Origin: a virus
Strand: one strand, 5' to 3'
IMG/VR virus record: IMGVR_UViG_3300048549_000945
Coordinates: 1-37,989 of that record
DNA: 37,989 nucleotides
Both the position numbers and the translations under genes were made by a program. The notes under the pieces are model-generated. The model was not told the DNA's origin. It ran no database searches and saw nothing but the letters and a program-made list of their open reading frames with translations. Positions 6,734-15,010 of this stretch are shown here, one piece after another; positions within the stretch are counted from its first letter, which is position 1; every line of letters begins with the position of its first letter.

Positions 6734-7807
6734 TTATCTTGCTGTTGTTGGTATACCTGTTGATGTTGTGAATGGATTTTCTGCAAATGCCATATAGATG
6801 ATTGTATTTCCGCTTCCGTTCCATGTTCCATCTGCATAGTCTCGTATTTTGAAGCCATTAGATAAAAAATCTAATGAGTCATAAGATGTTCCCTGTGTTG
6901 CATTGCTTGTATTCGGATTTAATCCGTTGTTGACAACATTGTATGTATTCCTTTTGTTATCCCACATATACCAATTTGTAGTTGCACTTGCATTTTTAAT
7001 CATCACAAAAGCAGGTTTAAATCCAGTATAGACAAACGCACCATTTGTACTTCCATTACCGACATACTTGCCAAACTTACTGTAGCCTTGTTTTTCTGCA
7101 AAGCAGTAAGCTATTTGAGAACTTGAATTTACCCTGCTATTATTTCCCGTTCCAATACTAAAAACAGAAGAAGTAGGAGATGTATCGTTCCACCAAGCAC
7201 TGCTAGTGACTGCTGCAAAGTTTTCATTTAATTGTATATATTGTGTATTGCCCAAACTTTTGTGATACATAGACCAATCTCTATTAGCACTATTCCTTCT
7301 TTTTACCAAAACAACCTGTGGTTCAGCTCCTAGCCCATGCCCTATTGTTTCTGAGGATGTATTATCTGATGAATAAGTAACTATACTAAATCCTGCTGTT
7401 GTATTTGCTTGAACTGTAGAAGTTACTGAGCCATCCGTATTAGAGCTAGTCGTACCACCATTGGCTTTCCACTGCCATGCTACTTTTGTACTTGCGTTTG
7501 AATTGGTAGAGCTAGACTGATAAGGAACTCCAACTGTAAATCCATCAGTGTCAAATGATGCTACATCTCTTGTTGCAAGTGAGGTTCTTTCAGCATCAGA
7601 TGTTTCTACAAAAAAGCCTTTAGTAACTCCTCTATTAGAATCTACAAGCCAATGACTATGAGTTGCATCCCTTGATTTTATCCAAAGCAAATCAGGTTGT
7701 AAATCACTATTACCATCGTTGGTTATAGCATGGTTTGCAGTATTATTACCAGTATATAAAGCAGTCTGAAAATTTGCACTTGGATCGTCTATATTTGTAT
7801 AAGCCAT
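6734..7807 (-). CDS. Tail adhesin, DUF7483-like domain protein
   Basis: This 357-residue beta-rich protein is poor in charged residues and rich in Ser, Thr, Asn and aromatic residues. It contains PDLLWIKSRDATHSHWLVDS, VAWQWKANGG, GHGLGAEPQVVLVKRR and GFKPAFVMIKN. These paired Trp/Lys signatures recur in structural proteins of marine phages (DUF7483, from memory). Two copies of a (G)x(x)PxxVxIK-type strand suggest an internal duplication. It probably forms part of the receptor-binding apparatus, with the two genes upstream. Confidence 0.6.
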   Translation of the reverse strand: MAYTNIDDPSANFQTALYTGNNTANHAITNDGNSDLQPDLLWIKSRDATHSHWLVDSNRGVTKGFFVETSDAERTSLATRDVASFDTDGFTVGVPYQSSSTNSNASTKVAWQWKANGGTTSSNTDGSVTSTVQANTTAGFSIVTYSSDNTSSETIGHGLGAEPQVVLVKRRNSANRDWSMYHKSLGNTQYIQLNENFAAVTSSAWWNDTSPTSSVFSIGTGNNSRVNSSSQIAYCFAEKQGYSKFGKYVGNGSTNGAFVYTGFKPAFVMIKNASATTNWYMWDNKRNTYNVVNNGLNPNTSNATQGTSYDSLDFLSNGFKIRDYADGTWNGSGNTIIYMAFAENPFTTSTGIPTTAR

Positions 7808-7808
7808 T

Positions 7809-9230
7809 TTATCCGTACTCCGCTAAGTTTTTAGTGCATAAGGCGTAGTAGCCTGATGGGGGTGCGTATTCAAAAGTTCCAAAATTATTGGAATCAGAAG
7901 CTGCACTTGAGATTGACATTTCTGTATAACCGCCAAAGTTGTAATGTGCTTCTGTAGAACCATAGCAACTATAAAGTGGATAAACATATTTTGTAACTCC
8001 GTCTACAGAAGAAATATCAATGGTTGTAGTACTTGTTCCAGCTATTGTTATAGCAGTACCATTTCGGTAAAAGGTTGCTTCTTCATCGTCCATGTTTAAT
8101 GCTATTCCAAATACATCAGCATTGTTAGAAGTATAAGCTGTCATATTATGAAGTGTAGTTACAGATGCATCTACTAAATTAATAATTCTAGGATTTGATC
8201 CATCTCTAAAATATAGTTGATTTGAGTAATCATCAGATTGATAGGTTGACCTAACACTAAATTCTGTTGTTAAAATTCCATGTGTACGATGACCAAAAGC
8301 ACCACCATTATTTTCCCATTCCCAATACCACTTACCTTTATTAACAGCCATAGTGCCAACTGCACCTTTCCAAGTAGTGCCACTTACATTATCGGCGGTG
8401 GTTGCACCATTTAGAATTGTTGAAGCTGCATCATTGCCATTATAAATCCAACTAAAGGTTGGGTTGAATGTACAAAAGCTGTTGGTAGGCGTGTCAGTCG
8501 ATTGGTCGGCTGATGTGATGTTTTGAACAGAAAGATTAACACCATTACTTAGTCCATCTGACCTGTCAGCTAAATTTGAAGCATTTTTAAACTCTAAGTA
8601 ATAGCTTTGCCCACCAAATGTTCCATCATATTCTTTTGGAATCCAAATACCACTATCAGAATCGTACTCACCAAAGTCTGAAGCCTGTAATGCTTGGTCA
8701 TCTATAAAAAAGAACTCAGACATATATCCTGAAAAATACAAACCTGCACCACCACCCCCAACTTTAGCAGATTGATTTGTATTAAAGTAAGTATCAGCGT
8801 TTTGTGTTGGATAAGATGCAGAAGAAAAAGATGTTTCTTGTTGACCATTTATCCAAAGCTTCATCCTGTCTGCTGCTGTAGATTGAGTTGTATCTAATTG
8901 AAAAACACAATGATACCAAGCCGAAGAATCTCTAAATAAACGATTAGTTATTATTGTCCAACCACCACTCTCAAAAGCTGTTATGTATAAATCATCAGTG
9001 GGTCTTAAATATATTCTTGCTTGTAGTGATGATTGTTCAAAAGGCATTTGCGCTTGACCTAACTCAGTTCTTTTAAACCAAAAACTTATTGTGAGTTTTT
9101 GTCTATTTCCAGCAGTATAATGTCTATCATCAATATACTGTGAATTATCAGCTTCAAACTTTAAAGAATTATCAATATCATACCCAGTCGATATGCTTCC
9201 TCTGTTTGCTGTACGCTGTAGCGTTTCCAT
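7809..9230 (-). CDS. Tail adhesin with LamG/concanavalin-like and SPRY-like domains
   Basis: From ATG 9230, one base after the upstream stop, the protein has 473 residues. A longer frame starts at 9284 but overlaps its neighbour by 53 nt, and neither start has a good ribosome site. The first half is a laminin-G/concanavalin A-like jelly roll (SLKFEADNSQYID, LTISFWFKR, WYHCVFQLD, MKLWINGQQETS). The second half resembles SPRY/B30.2 domains (KGKWYWEWENNGG, FGIALNMDDEEATFYRNGT). Both folds bind carbohydrate or protein ligands, so host-surface recognition is likely. Confidence 0.7.
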   Translation of the reverse strand: METLQRTANRGSISTGYDIDNSLKFEADNSQYIDDRHYTAGNRQKLTISFWFKRTELGQAQMPFEQSSLQARIYLRPTDDLYITAFESGGWTIITNRLFRDSSAWYHCVFQLDTTQSTAADRMKLWINGQQETSFSSASYPTQNADTYFNTNQSAKVGGGGAGLYFSGYMSEFFFIDDQALQASDFGEYDSDSGIWIPKEYDGTFGGQSYYLEFKNASNLADRSDGLSNGVNLSVQNITSADQSTDTPTNSFCTFNPTFSWIYNGNDAASTILNGATTADNVSGTTWKGAVGTMAVNKGKWYWEWENNGGAFGHRTHGILTTEFSVRSTYQSDDYSNQLYFRDGSNPRIINLVDASVTTLHNMTAYTSNNADVFGIALNMDDEEATFYRNGTAITIAGTSTTTIDISSVDGVTKYVYPLYSCYGSTEAHYNFGGYTEMSISSAASDSNNFGTFEYAPPSGYYALCTKNLAEYG

Positions 9231-9231
9231 A

Positions 9232-9645
9232 TTAGGTTTGTGCCATGTTTTGAACTCTGCCAATTTCCTGCCAGACTGATCCATTGTATCTAAAACTAAA
9301 GATATCAGTCTTGTTAGCTGTAGCAGTTACAGTGGGTGCTGTTGAAGCTGCAAATTCAAAGACTGTGTTCCAAGCTATTGTGTAAGGTGTAGCACCTTGT
9401 GCTATCTCGACAGAAATGATTGCACCTTCTACAGCATTACTTGGTGCTGAGAAAGTCGTATTTTCTGTGGTAACGTGATATGCATTTGCAGCACTCACAG
9501 AATCCCAAGCTACTGCATTAGAGCTCGAGGTGATTGCTACCTGTGCAATCCTAGCTGAACCAGCAACTGATACGCTGCTAGCAAGCTGATCGCTACCTAT
9601 AGCATCATCTGCTATGAGTTCTTGTGTTACTTTTGTGTTTGCCAT
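9232..9645 (-). CDS. Tail fibre component, 137 aa
   Basis: It opens with a fibre-like heptad segment (TKVTQELIADDAIGSDQLASS) that also occurs in the large fibre as AKLADDAVTSAKIADN. This is probably a trimerising shaft-attachment motif. The rest is beta-rich (ITSSSNAVAWDSVSAANAY, FSFRYNGSVWQEIGR) and resembles fibre head or knob domains of marine phages. The shared motif suggests that it docks on, or assembles like, the 1535-residue fibre. Confidence 0.6.
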   Translation of the reverse strand: MANTKVTQELIADDAIGSDQLASSVSVAGSARIAQVAITSSSNAVAWDSVSAANAYHVTTENTTFSAPSNAVEGAIISVEIAQGATPYTIAWNTVFEFAASTAPTVTATANKTDIFSFRYNGSVWQEIGRVQNMAQT

Positions 9646-9657
9646 TTTTTTATTCCT

Positions 9658-10005
9658 CTAATTAATTTCATCCCATTGTTGGTCTGTTTCATTCCAATTA
9701 TACATATTCCCATCATCAGGATATGCTACTGGTGCTTCCCATAGGCAAGTATCTTCATTTAATATCCAAGACTCAAAAGGCTTAGGTGCATAAAAGGCAT
9801 CCCTAGATTTATCATATACATATCCTATAGCTGCATAGTTTTTTCTTAAAGGTGTGCCACCTAATCTGTGTTCCCCTTTGTGTGTGTTATAGCTAGTTTG
9901 AATCCATGTGCCTGCTGAATTATCAACAAAAGTATCAAAAAACTCTCTCTCAGCCACAATTATATCTATAACTTTACCATCTAAAACTTTTGCAAAATGT
10001 GCCAT
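9658..10005 (-). CDS. Conserved marine-phage structural protein, 115 aa
   Basis: It starts MAHFAKVLDGKVIDIIVAE, an opening I recognise from small proteins widespread in cyanophages and pelagiphages near fibre genes. It continues with YDKSRDAFYAPKPFESWILNE and TCLWEAPVAYPDDG. The function is not established. The aromatic/Pro content and the location between the large fibre and other adhesins favour a fibre-tip or fibre-associated role. Confidence 0.65.
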   Translation of the reverse strand: MAHFAKVLDGKVIDIIVAEREFFDTFVDNSAGTWIQTSYNTHKGEHRLGGTPLRKNYAAIGYVYDKSRDAFYAPKPFESWILNEDTCLWEAPVAYPDDGNMYNWNETDQQWDEIN

Positions 10006-10007
10006 GA

Positions 10008-13000
10008 TTACTCCGCATACCTCAAAATTACTATTCCTGAACCACCATTACCACCATCATCATCACGAGAGCCACCACCACCACCGCCAGTATTAACAGT
10101 AGCATTTGATGCATCTCCATCTAATAAAGCAGTTCCATCACTGCCACCACCTGAACCGCCTGAACCACCACTCCCATTGGTGTGTGATCCACCACCGCCA
10201 CCACCGCCAGCGTAATATCCACTATCTCCTGTTGATGTTGCGGTTGCCCAAGTAGCTACAGAATTTGATCCTGTTCCACCATCACCACCTGATACTCCTG
10301 TTCCCCCTGTAGAACCTCCGCCTGCTGCTGTAGCTCCACCGCCACCAGCACCTGCCCAATCTGCACCCCCACTTGTTACATCACCACCATCATTGCCCTG
10401 ACCTGTTGTACCTGAAGCACCTGATGTTGTTCCTCCTCCTATATTTGCAGCCCCACCACCTGAGCCACCTGAGTTTGCTGCTTGTCTTATGCTAAAAGCA
10501 CCACCACCTCCACCGCCTGCTGAAGTAACGCTAAACACAGAAGAATCACCACCATCGCCTGAAGCTGTTGTATCTTTAACGCCACCAGCTCCACCAGCTC
10601 CAACTGTAACTGTGTAACTTCCAGCAGTTGCAATAGCTGATCCAGTTTGATAGCCACCAGCTCCACCACCGCCACCATGACGAGAGCCCCCTCCACCTCC
10701 ACCAGCAACAATTAAATATTCAACAGTTGTTTCTCCTGCGGAAACAGAAAAAGTACCTGAAGTTGTAAAAGTATGATATTTATATCCTCCAGAGCTTACT
10801 TCTGTTCCGCCAGCAGCTACAAACCGAGTCCCTAAATCAATCCAACCACCATTTACATAAGACTCTAGCTTGTTATCTGTTGTATTGTAACGAACCATGC
10901 CATTTGCTGCTGAAGATGGTCTCTGTGCTGTAGTTCCTGAAGGAACTGTTATAGATTCATTGCCACTAAAAGCAGGATTGTCTGCAATCTTAGCTGAGGT
11001 AACTGCATCGTCTGCCAATTTGGCGGTTGTAACTGTTCCATCACCAACCTCATTTATTTGTGTTTGAGTAAACATAATAACTTCAATAGCAACACCATTA
11101 GCAGGGGCTGCATCAAAAGTTAAAGTTGTTCCAGAAACTGTATAAGTTGATTTGTTTTGATAAACACCATTTAAGTGCACCTGAGTGTTATTCTCTGATT
11201 GTGGTGCTGTTGATAGTGTAAAGGCAGTATCTGAACCATCGCCTGTAAATGAATTAAGTATGACGTTACTGCCACTAATATTAGATTTAACATGATGTAC
11301 AACAATGTTTCTGCCATTAGCAGGAGCTGTATCAAAAGTTATGGTAGTTCCTGAAGCAACATAATCAGCTTTGTTTTGGTAAACACCTTCTATAAAAGCT
11401 AATAAATTATCTTCATCGGAAACGCTTGAGCTTAATGTAAATGCAGTTGTAGAACCATCGCCTGTAAAGTTGCTGGTCTCCATTGCTGAAGCACCACCAC
11501 CTGAACCTGCAATAGCACCCCAAGCACCATCAGCATAACCTTCAAATTGTGCATCTTCAGAGTTGTATCTGAACATTCCATTTGCAGGTGAGCCATCTCT
11601 TTGTGCTGTAGTGCCACTTGGAACTTTAATTGATCCTGTGCCATTTAATGTCATGTTGGCAAATGTAGGGCTTGCTGATGTGGCTACTGATTGACCAATA
11701 GAAACCTGACCACTGCTAACTGTAACACCAGTGCCAGCAGTTATTAATGCTTGTACTTCTGCATCAGTTCTCTCGGTAAAGGAAAATACACCAGTTCCAG
11801 AATTGTAAGCTAAATCTCCTGATACGCTAACAGCAGCTCTGCTTCTAGCATCTGTGTAATAAAGATTGCTTGAACCTTCTGAGACATCATCTGTGTCTTT
11901 GGTTGCTAGTCTAGTATCGAATCTAGCATCAGTGTAATAAAGATTAGTGCCTTCAGTTAAATCGCTGGTTGATTTAGAGCTTAGGTCTAAATTAGAACCA
12001 GTTTGCAAATTAACTCTGGCATCTGCTCTTGCATCTGTGTAATAGAGGTTAGTTCCCTCTGATAAATTAGTTGTAGATTTACCAGAAAAAGCAGAGTCAA
12101 ATCTTGCACTTGTGTAATATAAATTGCTTAAACCTTCTGCAATATCATCAGTATCTAAAACCACAGCTCCAGTTTGTGTATTAACGCTGGTTACTGGTGC
12201 TGCTGATGCTGTAAAGCTAATAACACCTGTTGAGCTGTTATAAGCAATATCACCAGATGCAGAGATAGAACTTCTTGCTCTGGCTGTAGTGAAATATTCA
12301 TTAGTGCCTTCTGATAAGTCAGATGTGGATTTAGAGCTTAAATCTAAATTTGCCCCAGTTTGTAGATTAACTCTAGCATCTGCTCTTGCATCTGTGTAAT
12401 AAAGATTAGCTCCTTCAGTTAAATCAGCAGTATCATGATTAGATAGGCTTGAAACTGTACCAGTTACATTGCCCGTAACATTACCTTCAATATTAGCAAC
12501 TAAAGTACCAAGTGAGTTAAGTGTAATATTTCCTGTTGCACTGCCATCGGCTGTAGTAAGACCTAGTGTAAATTTGTCTGCTGACTCATCCCACATAAAG
12601 ATGCCATTATCTTGATTACCCCTGTTAATCAACATACCAGAATCATTTACTGGGCTGCCTGTTAGTCCTGCATTAAGCTGGAACAGATTATCTTCTATAT
12701 CTAAATTTGTAGTATCTAATGAGGTTAGCGTTCCATTAACAGTTAAATTTCCTGCCACTGTTAAGCTATCTGCTATTTGCACATCATCTGGCAAAGTTAA
12801 AGTCACATCAGCAGATTCACTGCCTGAGCCTGTAACTGTAATCTTGTTAGCAGTTCCTGTAATTGTTTGAATATAATTGCCTGTAGTATCTGTGCCTAAA
12901 GCAACGCTGTCAGCTTGTACGCTACCAGCTATAACTCCTAAATTATCTACAAATGTTTTTGTAACTCTCGAATCAATAGCAGAGTTAGCCCTTGCATCTG

Positions 13001-14615
13001 TGTAATATAAATTAGTGTTTTCAGTTAAATCGTTGGTTGTCTTATTGCCAAAAGCAGAATCAAATCTAGCTTGTGTATAGTAAAGGTTAGAGCCTTCTGT
13101 TAAATCATCAGTATCTTTAGTAGCAAGTCTTGTATCAAATCTAGCATCTGTGTAATAAAGATTAGTTCCTTCTGCTAAATTAGTTGTAGACTTGGTTGCA
13201 AGTCTAGTATCAAAATCTGTATTTGCTCTACCTGATGTGTAATATAAATTAGTAGTACCTTCGGTTAAATCATCTGTGTCTTTTGTGGCTAATCTAGTGT
13301 CAAAATCAGAATTAACCCTTGCAGTTGTATAGTAAAGATTTGAGCCTTCTGCCAAATCACCAGTGTCTTTTGTTGCAAGTCTAGTATCAAAATCTGAATT
13401 AACTCTTGCAGTGGTGTAATAAAGATTAGAGCCCTCTGCTAAATCTCCAGTGTCTTTGGTAGCCAATCTAGTATCAAACATAGATTCGCCCCTAGCTGTA
13501 GTCCAGTAGAGGTTAGTGTTCTCTGGAACAATAGAAGTATCTAATGTTGATGTTGTTGATTGGTTAGAGCCATTGCCTATAAATATTTTGCCATTGTCTA
13601 GGTTAGGTGTTGCATTTGATCTGCCAGCACCACCTACTTTAATTGATCCAGCAGAAGCATGGCTTCTAATAACCTTACCTATGTTTTGTATTTGTGAGCT
13701 TTCGCCTGTTGGTGCTGTTGTTGTATAAGCTCCTGCTGTTGTAGATACATATAGAATCTGACCCTCTGAAACTCCAGAAGTATCTAAATTCTCTATTGTT
13801 CCAAAAGTTACAACCTGCAAAGCAGCATTATCATTTGCATTAGATAAAGCCAATCCAAAAGCAGGCATCTTAGATGCATCATCAGCTTTTGCTTGAGCTA
13901 CTGTTGGCACATCTCCAGAAACTCCAGATATATAAACCACATCTCCAGCAGATAAAGCACCATCAGCTTTAGCGTTAAACCTAATACCACCCTCTAAATC
14001 ACCTATAAACTCATTACTTGCTGTAATGGTGTTAAAAGTAACATCACTTGTTACAGCAACAGCCTGACCAATAGCAACAACTGGTGTTGAGCTTTCGCCT
14101 GTTCCACCTGTAATTGTTACGCCAGTGCCACCAGATATGCTCTCAACATAATCGCCAGTGGTGTCAGTTCCAAGAGTAATAGAGTTAATTTGAACAACTG
14201 TAGATATATCTACATTAGCACTACCATCAAAAGAAACTGAACCAACAACATCTCCTGATAGAGATATGGTTCTTGCTGTTTCTAATGTAGTTGCTGTGTC
14301 AGCATTACCTGTTAGGTCTCCAGTAACATTACCTGTAACATTGCCAGTTACATTACCTGTTACATCGCCTGTTAAATTACCTGTAAGCACATTGGATGAG
14401 CTAATGCTTACGCCAAAAGTAATCCAGTCATTATTAGCAGCATTTCTTATTTTTAATACGTTGTTTGCTGTATCTACCCACAACTGATGGGCAAAAGTAG
14501 TTGAAGGCTCGGTAGCCCCTGAATTAACTGTGGCTATAGCTGCAAGAGCATTGTTTAAATCAGCTCTGAAGTCAGCTCCACTTTGATTGGCTAGGTTGTA
14601 ATCGTGTTGTGCCAT
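10008..14615 (-). CDS. Large tail fibre with LYYT repeats and Gly-rich tip
   Basis: The 1535-residue fibre starts MAQHDYNLANQSGADFRADLN, a typical tail-attachment beginning in marine phages. A block of GNVTGNVTGNVTGDLTGN repeats follows near residue 80. Two arrays of a repeat containing EGSNLYYT.AR...FDTRLATKDT occupy about residues 362-551 and 725-928. The region between holds beta-helix-like sequence (QADSVALGTDTTGNYIQT). The C terminus (from about 1268) has a Gly-rich domain (EYLIVAGGGGGGSRHGGGGG). Such domains form polyglycine-II bundles in some phage adhesins, so this is the likely receptor-binding tip. Confidence 0.85.
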   Translation of the reverse strand: MAQHDYNLANQSGADFRADLNNALAAIATVNSGATEPSTTFAHQLWVDTANNVLKIRNAANNDWITFGVSISSSNVLTGNLTGDVTGNVTGNVTGNVTGDLTGNADTATTLETARTISLSGDVVGSVSFDGSANVDISTVVQINSITLGTDTTGDYVESISGGTGVTITGGTGESSTPVVAIGQAVAVTSDVTFNTITASNEFIGDLEGGIRFNAKADGALSAGDVVYISGVSGDVPTVAQAKADDASKMPAFGLALSNANDNAALQVVTFGTIENLDTSGVSEGQILYVSTTAGAYTTTAPTGESSQIQNIGKVIRSHASAGSIKVGGAGRSNATPNLDNGKIFIGNGSNQSTTSTLDTSIVPENTNLYWTTARGESMFDTRLATKDTGDLAEGSNLYYTTARVNSDFDTRLATKDTGDLAEGSNLYYTTARVNSDFDTRLATKDTDDLTEGTTNLYYTSGRANTDFDTRLATKSTTNLAEGTNLYYTDARFDTRLATKDTDDLTEGSNLYYTQARFDSAFGNKTTNDLTENTNLYYTDARANSAIDSRVTKTFVDNLGVIAGSVQADSVALGTDTTGNYIQTITGTANKITVTGSGSESADVTLTLPDDVQIADSLTVAGNLTVNGTLTSLDTTNLDIEDNLFQLNAGLTGSPVNDSGMLINRGNQDNGIFMWDESADKFTLGLTTADGSATGNITLNSLGTLVANIEGNVTGNVTGTVSSLSNHDTADLTEGANLYYTDARADARVNLQTGANLDLSSKSTSDLSEGTNEYFTTARARSSISASGDIAYNSSTGVISFTASAAPVTSVNTQTGAVVLDTDDIAEGLSNLYYTSARFDSAFSGKSTTNLSEGTNLYYTDARADARVNLQTGSNLDLSSKSTSDLTEGTNLYYTDARFDTRLATKDTDDVSEGSSNLYYTDARSRAAVSVSGDLAYNSGTGVFSFTERTDAEVQALITAGTGVTVSSGQVSIGQSVATSASPTFANMTLNGTGSIKVPSGTTAQRDGSPANGMFRYNSEDAQFEGYADGAWGAIAGSGGGASAMETSNFTGDGSTTAFTLSSSVSDEDNLLAFIEGVYQNKADYVASGTTITFDTAPANGRNIVVHHVKSNISGSNVILNSFTGDGSDTAFTLSTAPQSENNTQVHLNGVYQNKSTYTVSGTTLTFDAAPANGVAIEVIMFTQTQINEVGDGTVTTAKLADDAVTSAKIADNPAFSGNESITVPSGTTAQRPSSAANGMVRYNTTDNKLESYVNGGWIDLGTRFVAAGGTEVSSGGYKYHTFTTSGTFSVSAGETTVEYLIVAGGGGGGSRHGGGGGAGGYQTGSAIATAGSYTVTVGAGGAGGVKDTTASGDGGDSSVFSVTSAGGGGGGAFSIRQAANSGGSGGGAANIGGGTTSGASGTTGQGNDGGDVTSGGADWAGAGGGGATAAGGGSTGGTGVSGGDGGTGSNSVATWATATSTGDSGYYAGGGGGGGSHTNGSGGSGGSGGGSDGTALLDGDASNATVNTGGGGGGSRDDDGGNGGSGIVILRYAE
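11830..12440 (-). repeat. Fibre repeat array 2 (LYYT type)
   Basis: This array encodes several degenerate copies of TEGxNLYYTDARADARVNL and related units. The conserved core is NLYYTxAR. The units are less regular than array 1 and are interspersed with non-repeat sequence (SSTGVISFTASAAPV). Confidence 0.75.
12961..13530 (-). repeat. Fibre repeat array 1 (LYYT/DTRLATKDT)
   Basis: About seven tandem copies of a 20-30 residue unit, DLAEGSNLYYTTARVNSDF plus DTRLATKDT. Adjacent copies can be identical in protein but differ at about a dozen synonymous sites. The units probably form repeating turns of a trimeric fibre shaft. Confidence 0.8.
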
Positions 14616-14641
14616 TAATTTACCTCTGTCCTATTGTATAT

Positions 14642-15010
14642 TTAATCTGGTTGAGTTGGAAACACTACATCATCAAAATTTGTAGTTGATTGATAAGAAG
14701 ATGGTAAGTCTCTTAATTCTTGTCTATATGTAGACCATTCTTCTTTTTTTGTATCTGACAAAGGGCTGTCGTTAACTTGAGTCCAATCAGATTCAGTTAA
14801 TAAAGCATCTCTTTTTAATCTCAGTATTTCTAATATGTTGTCTGTTCTTGCAACTGCTTCACCATTAACAACAATGTATTCATTTGCTTGATAAGAGCCT
14901 TCTATAATTCCTTGACCTTCTTGCAAACCAACTTCATTAATCTCTGCAACAGTTGTTGTTGAGTGATCTATCTCGCCAGTTGCTAAACCATAAACAGTAA
15001 AAGTATTCAT
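14642..15010 (-). CDS. Tail-fibre assembly protein, Phage_tail_APC-like
   Basis: The C-terminal half has LRLKRDALLTESDWTQ, DSPLSDTKKEEWSTYRQ and LRDLPS. This is the signature of the phage tail assembly chaperone family often found next to tail fibres (LLxxSDWTQ.....L.......W..YRQ.LRDLP). The N-terminal half is less conserved. It starts overlapping the J-like protein stop and lies directly before the large fibre, which is its probable client. Confidence 0.75.
   Translation of the reverse strand: MNTFTVYGLATGEIDHSTTTVAEINEVGLQEGQGIIEGSYQANEYIVVNGEAVARTDNILEILRLKRDALLTESDWTQVNDSPLSDTKKEEWSTYRQELRDLPSSYQSTTNFDDVVFPTQPD

Noticed and set aside
9908-10215. Plus-strand Pro/His-rich ORFs opposite the fibre tip
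   Set aside because: They are antisense shadows of glycine codons (GGN read as CCN) in the Gly-rich domain and have no ribosome sites.
10008-14615. CRISPR-like array suggested by regular repeats
   Set aside because: The repeats are coding, in frame, degenerate at synonymous sites and lack constant repeat/unique spacer structure.
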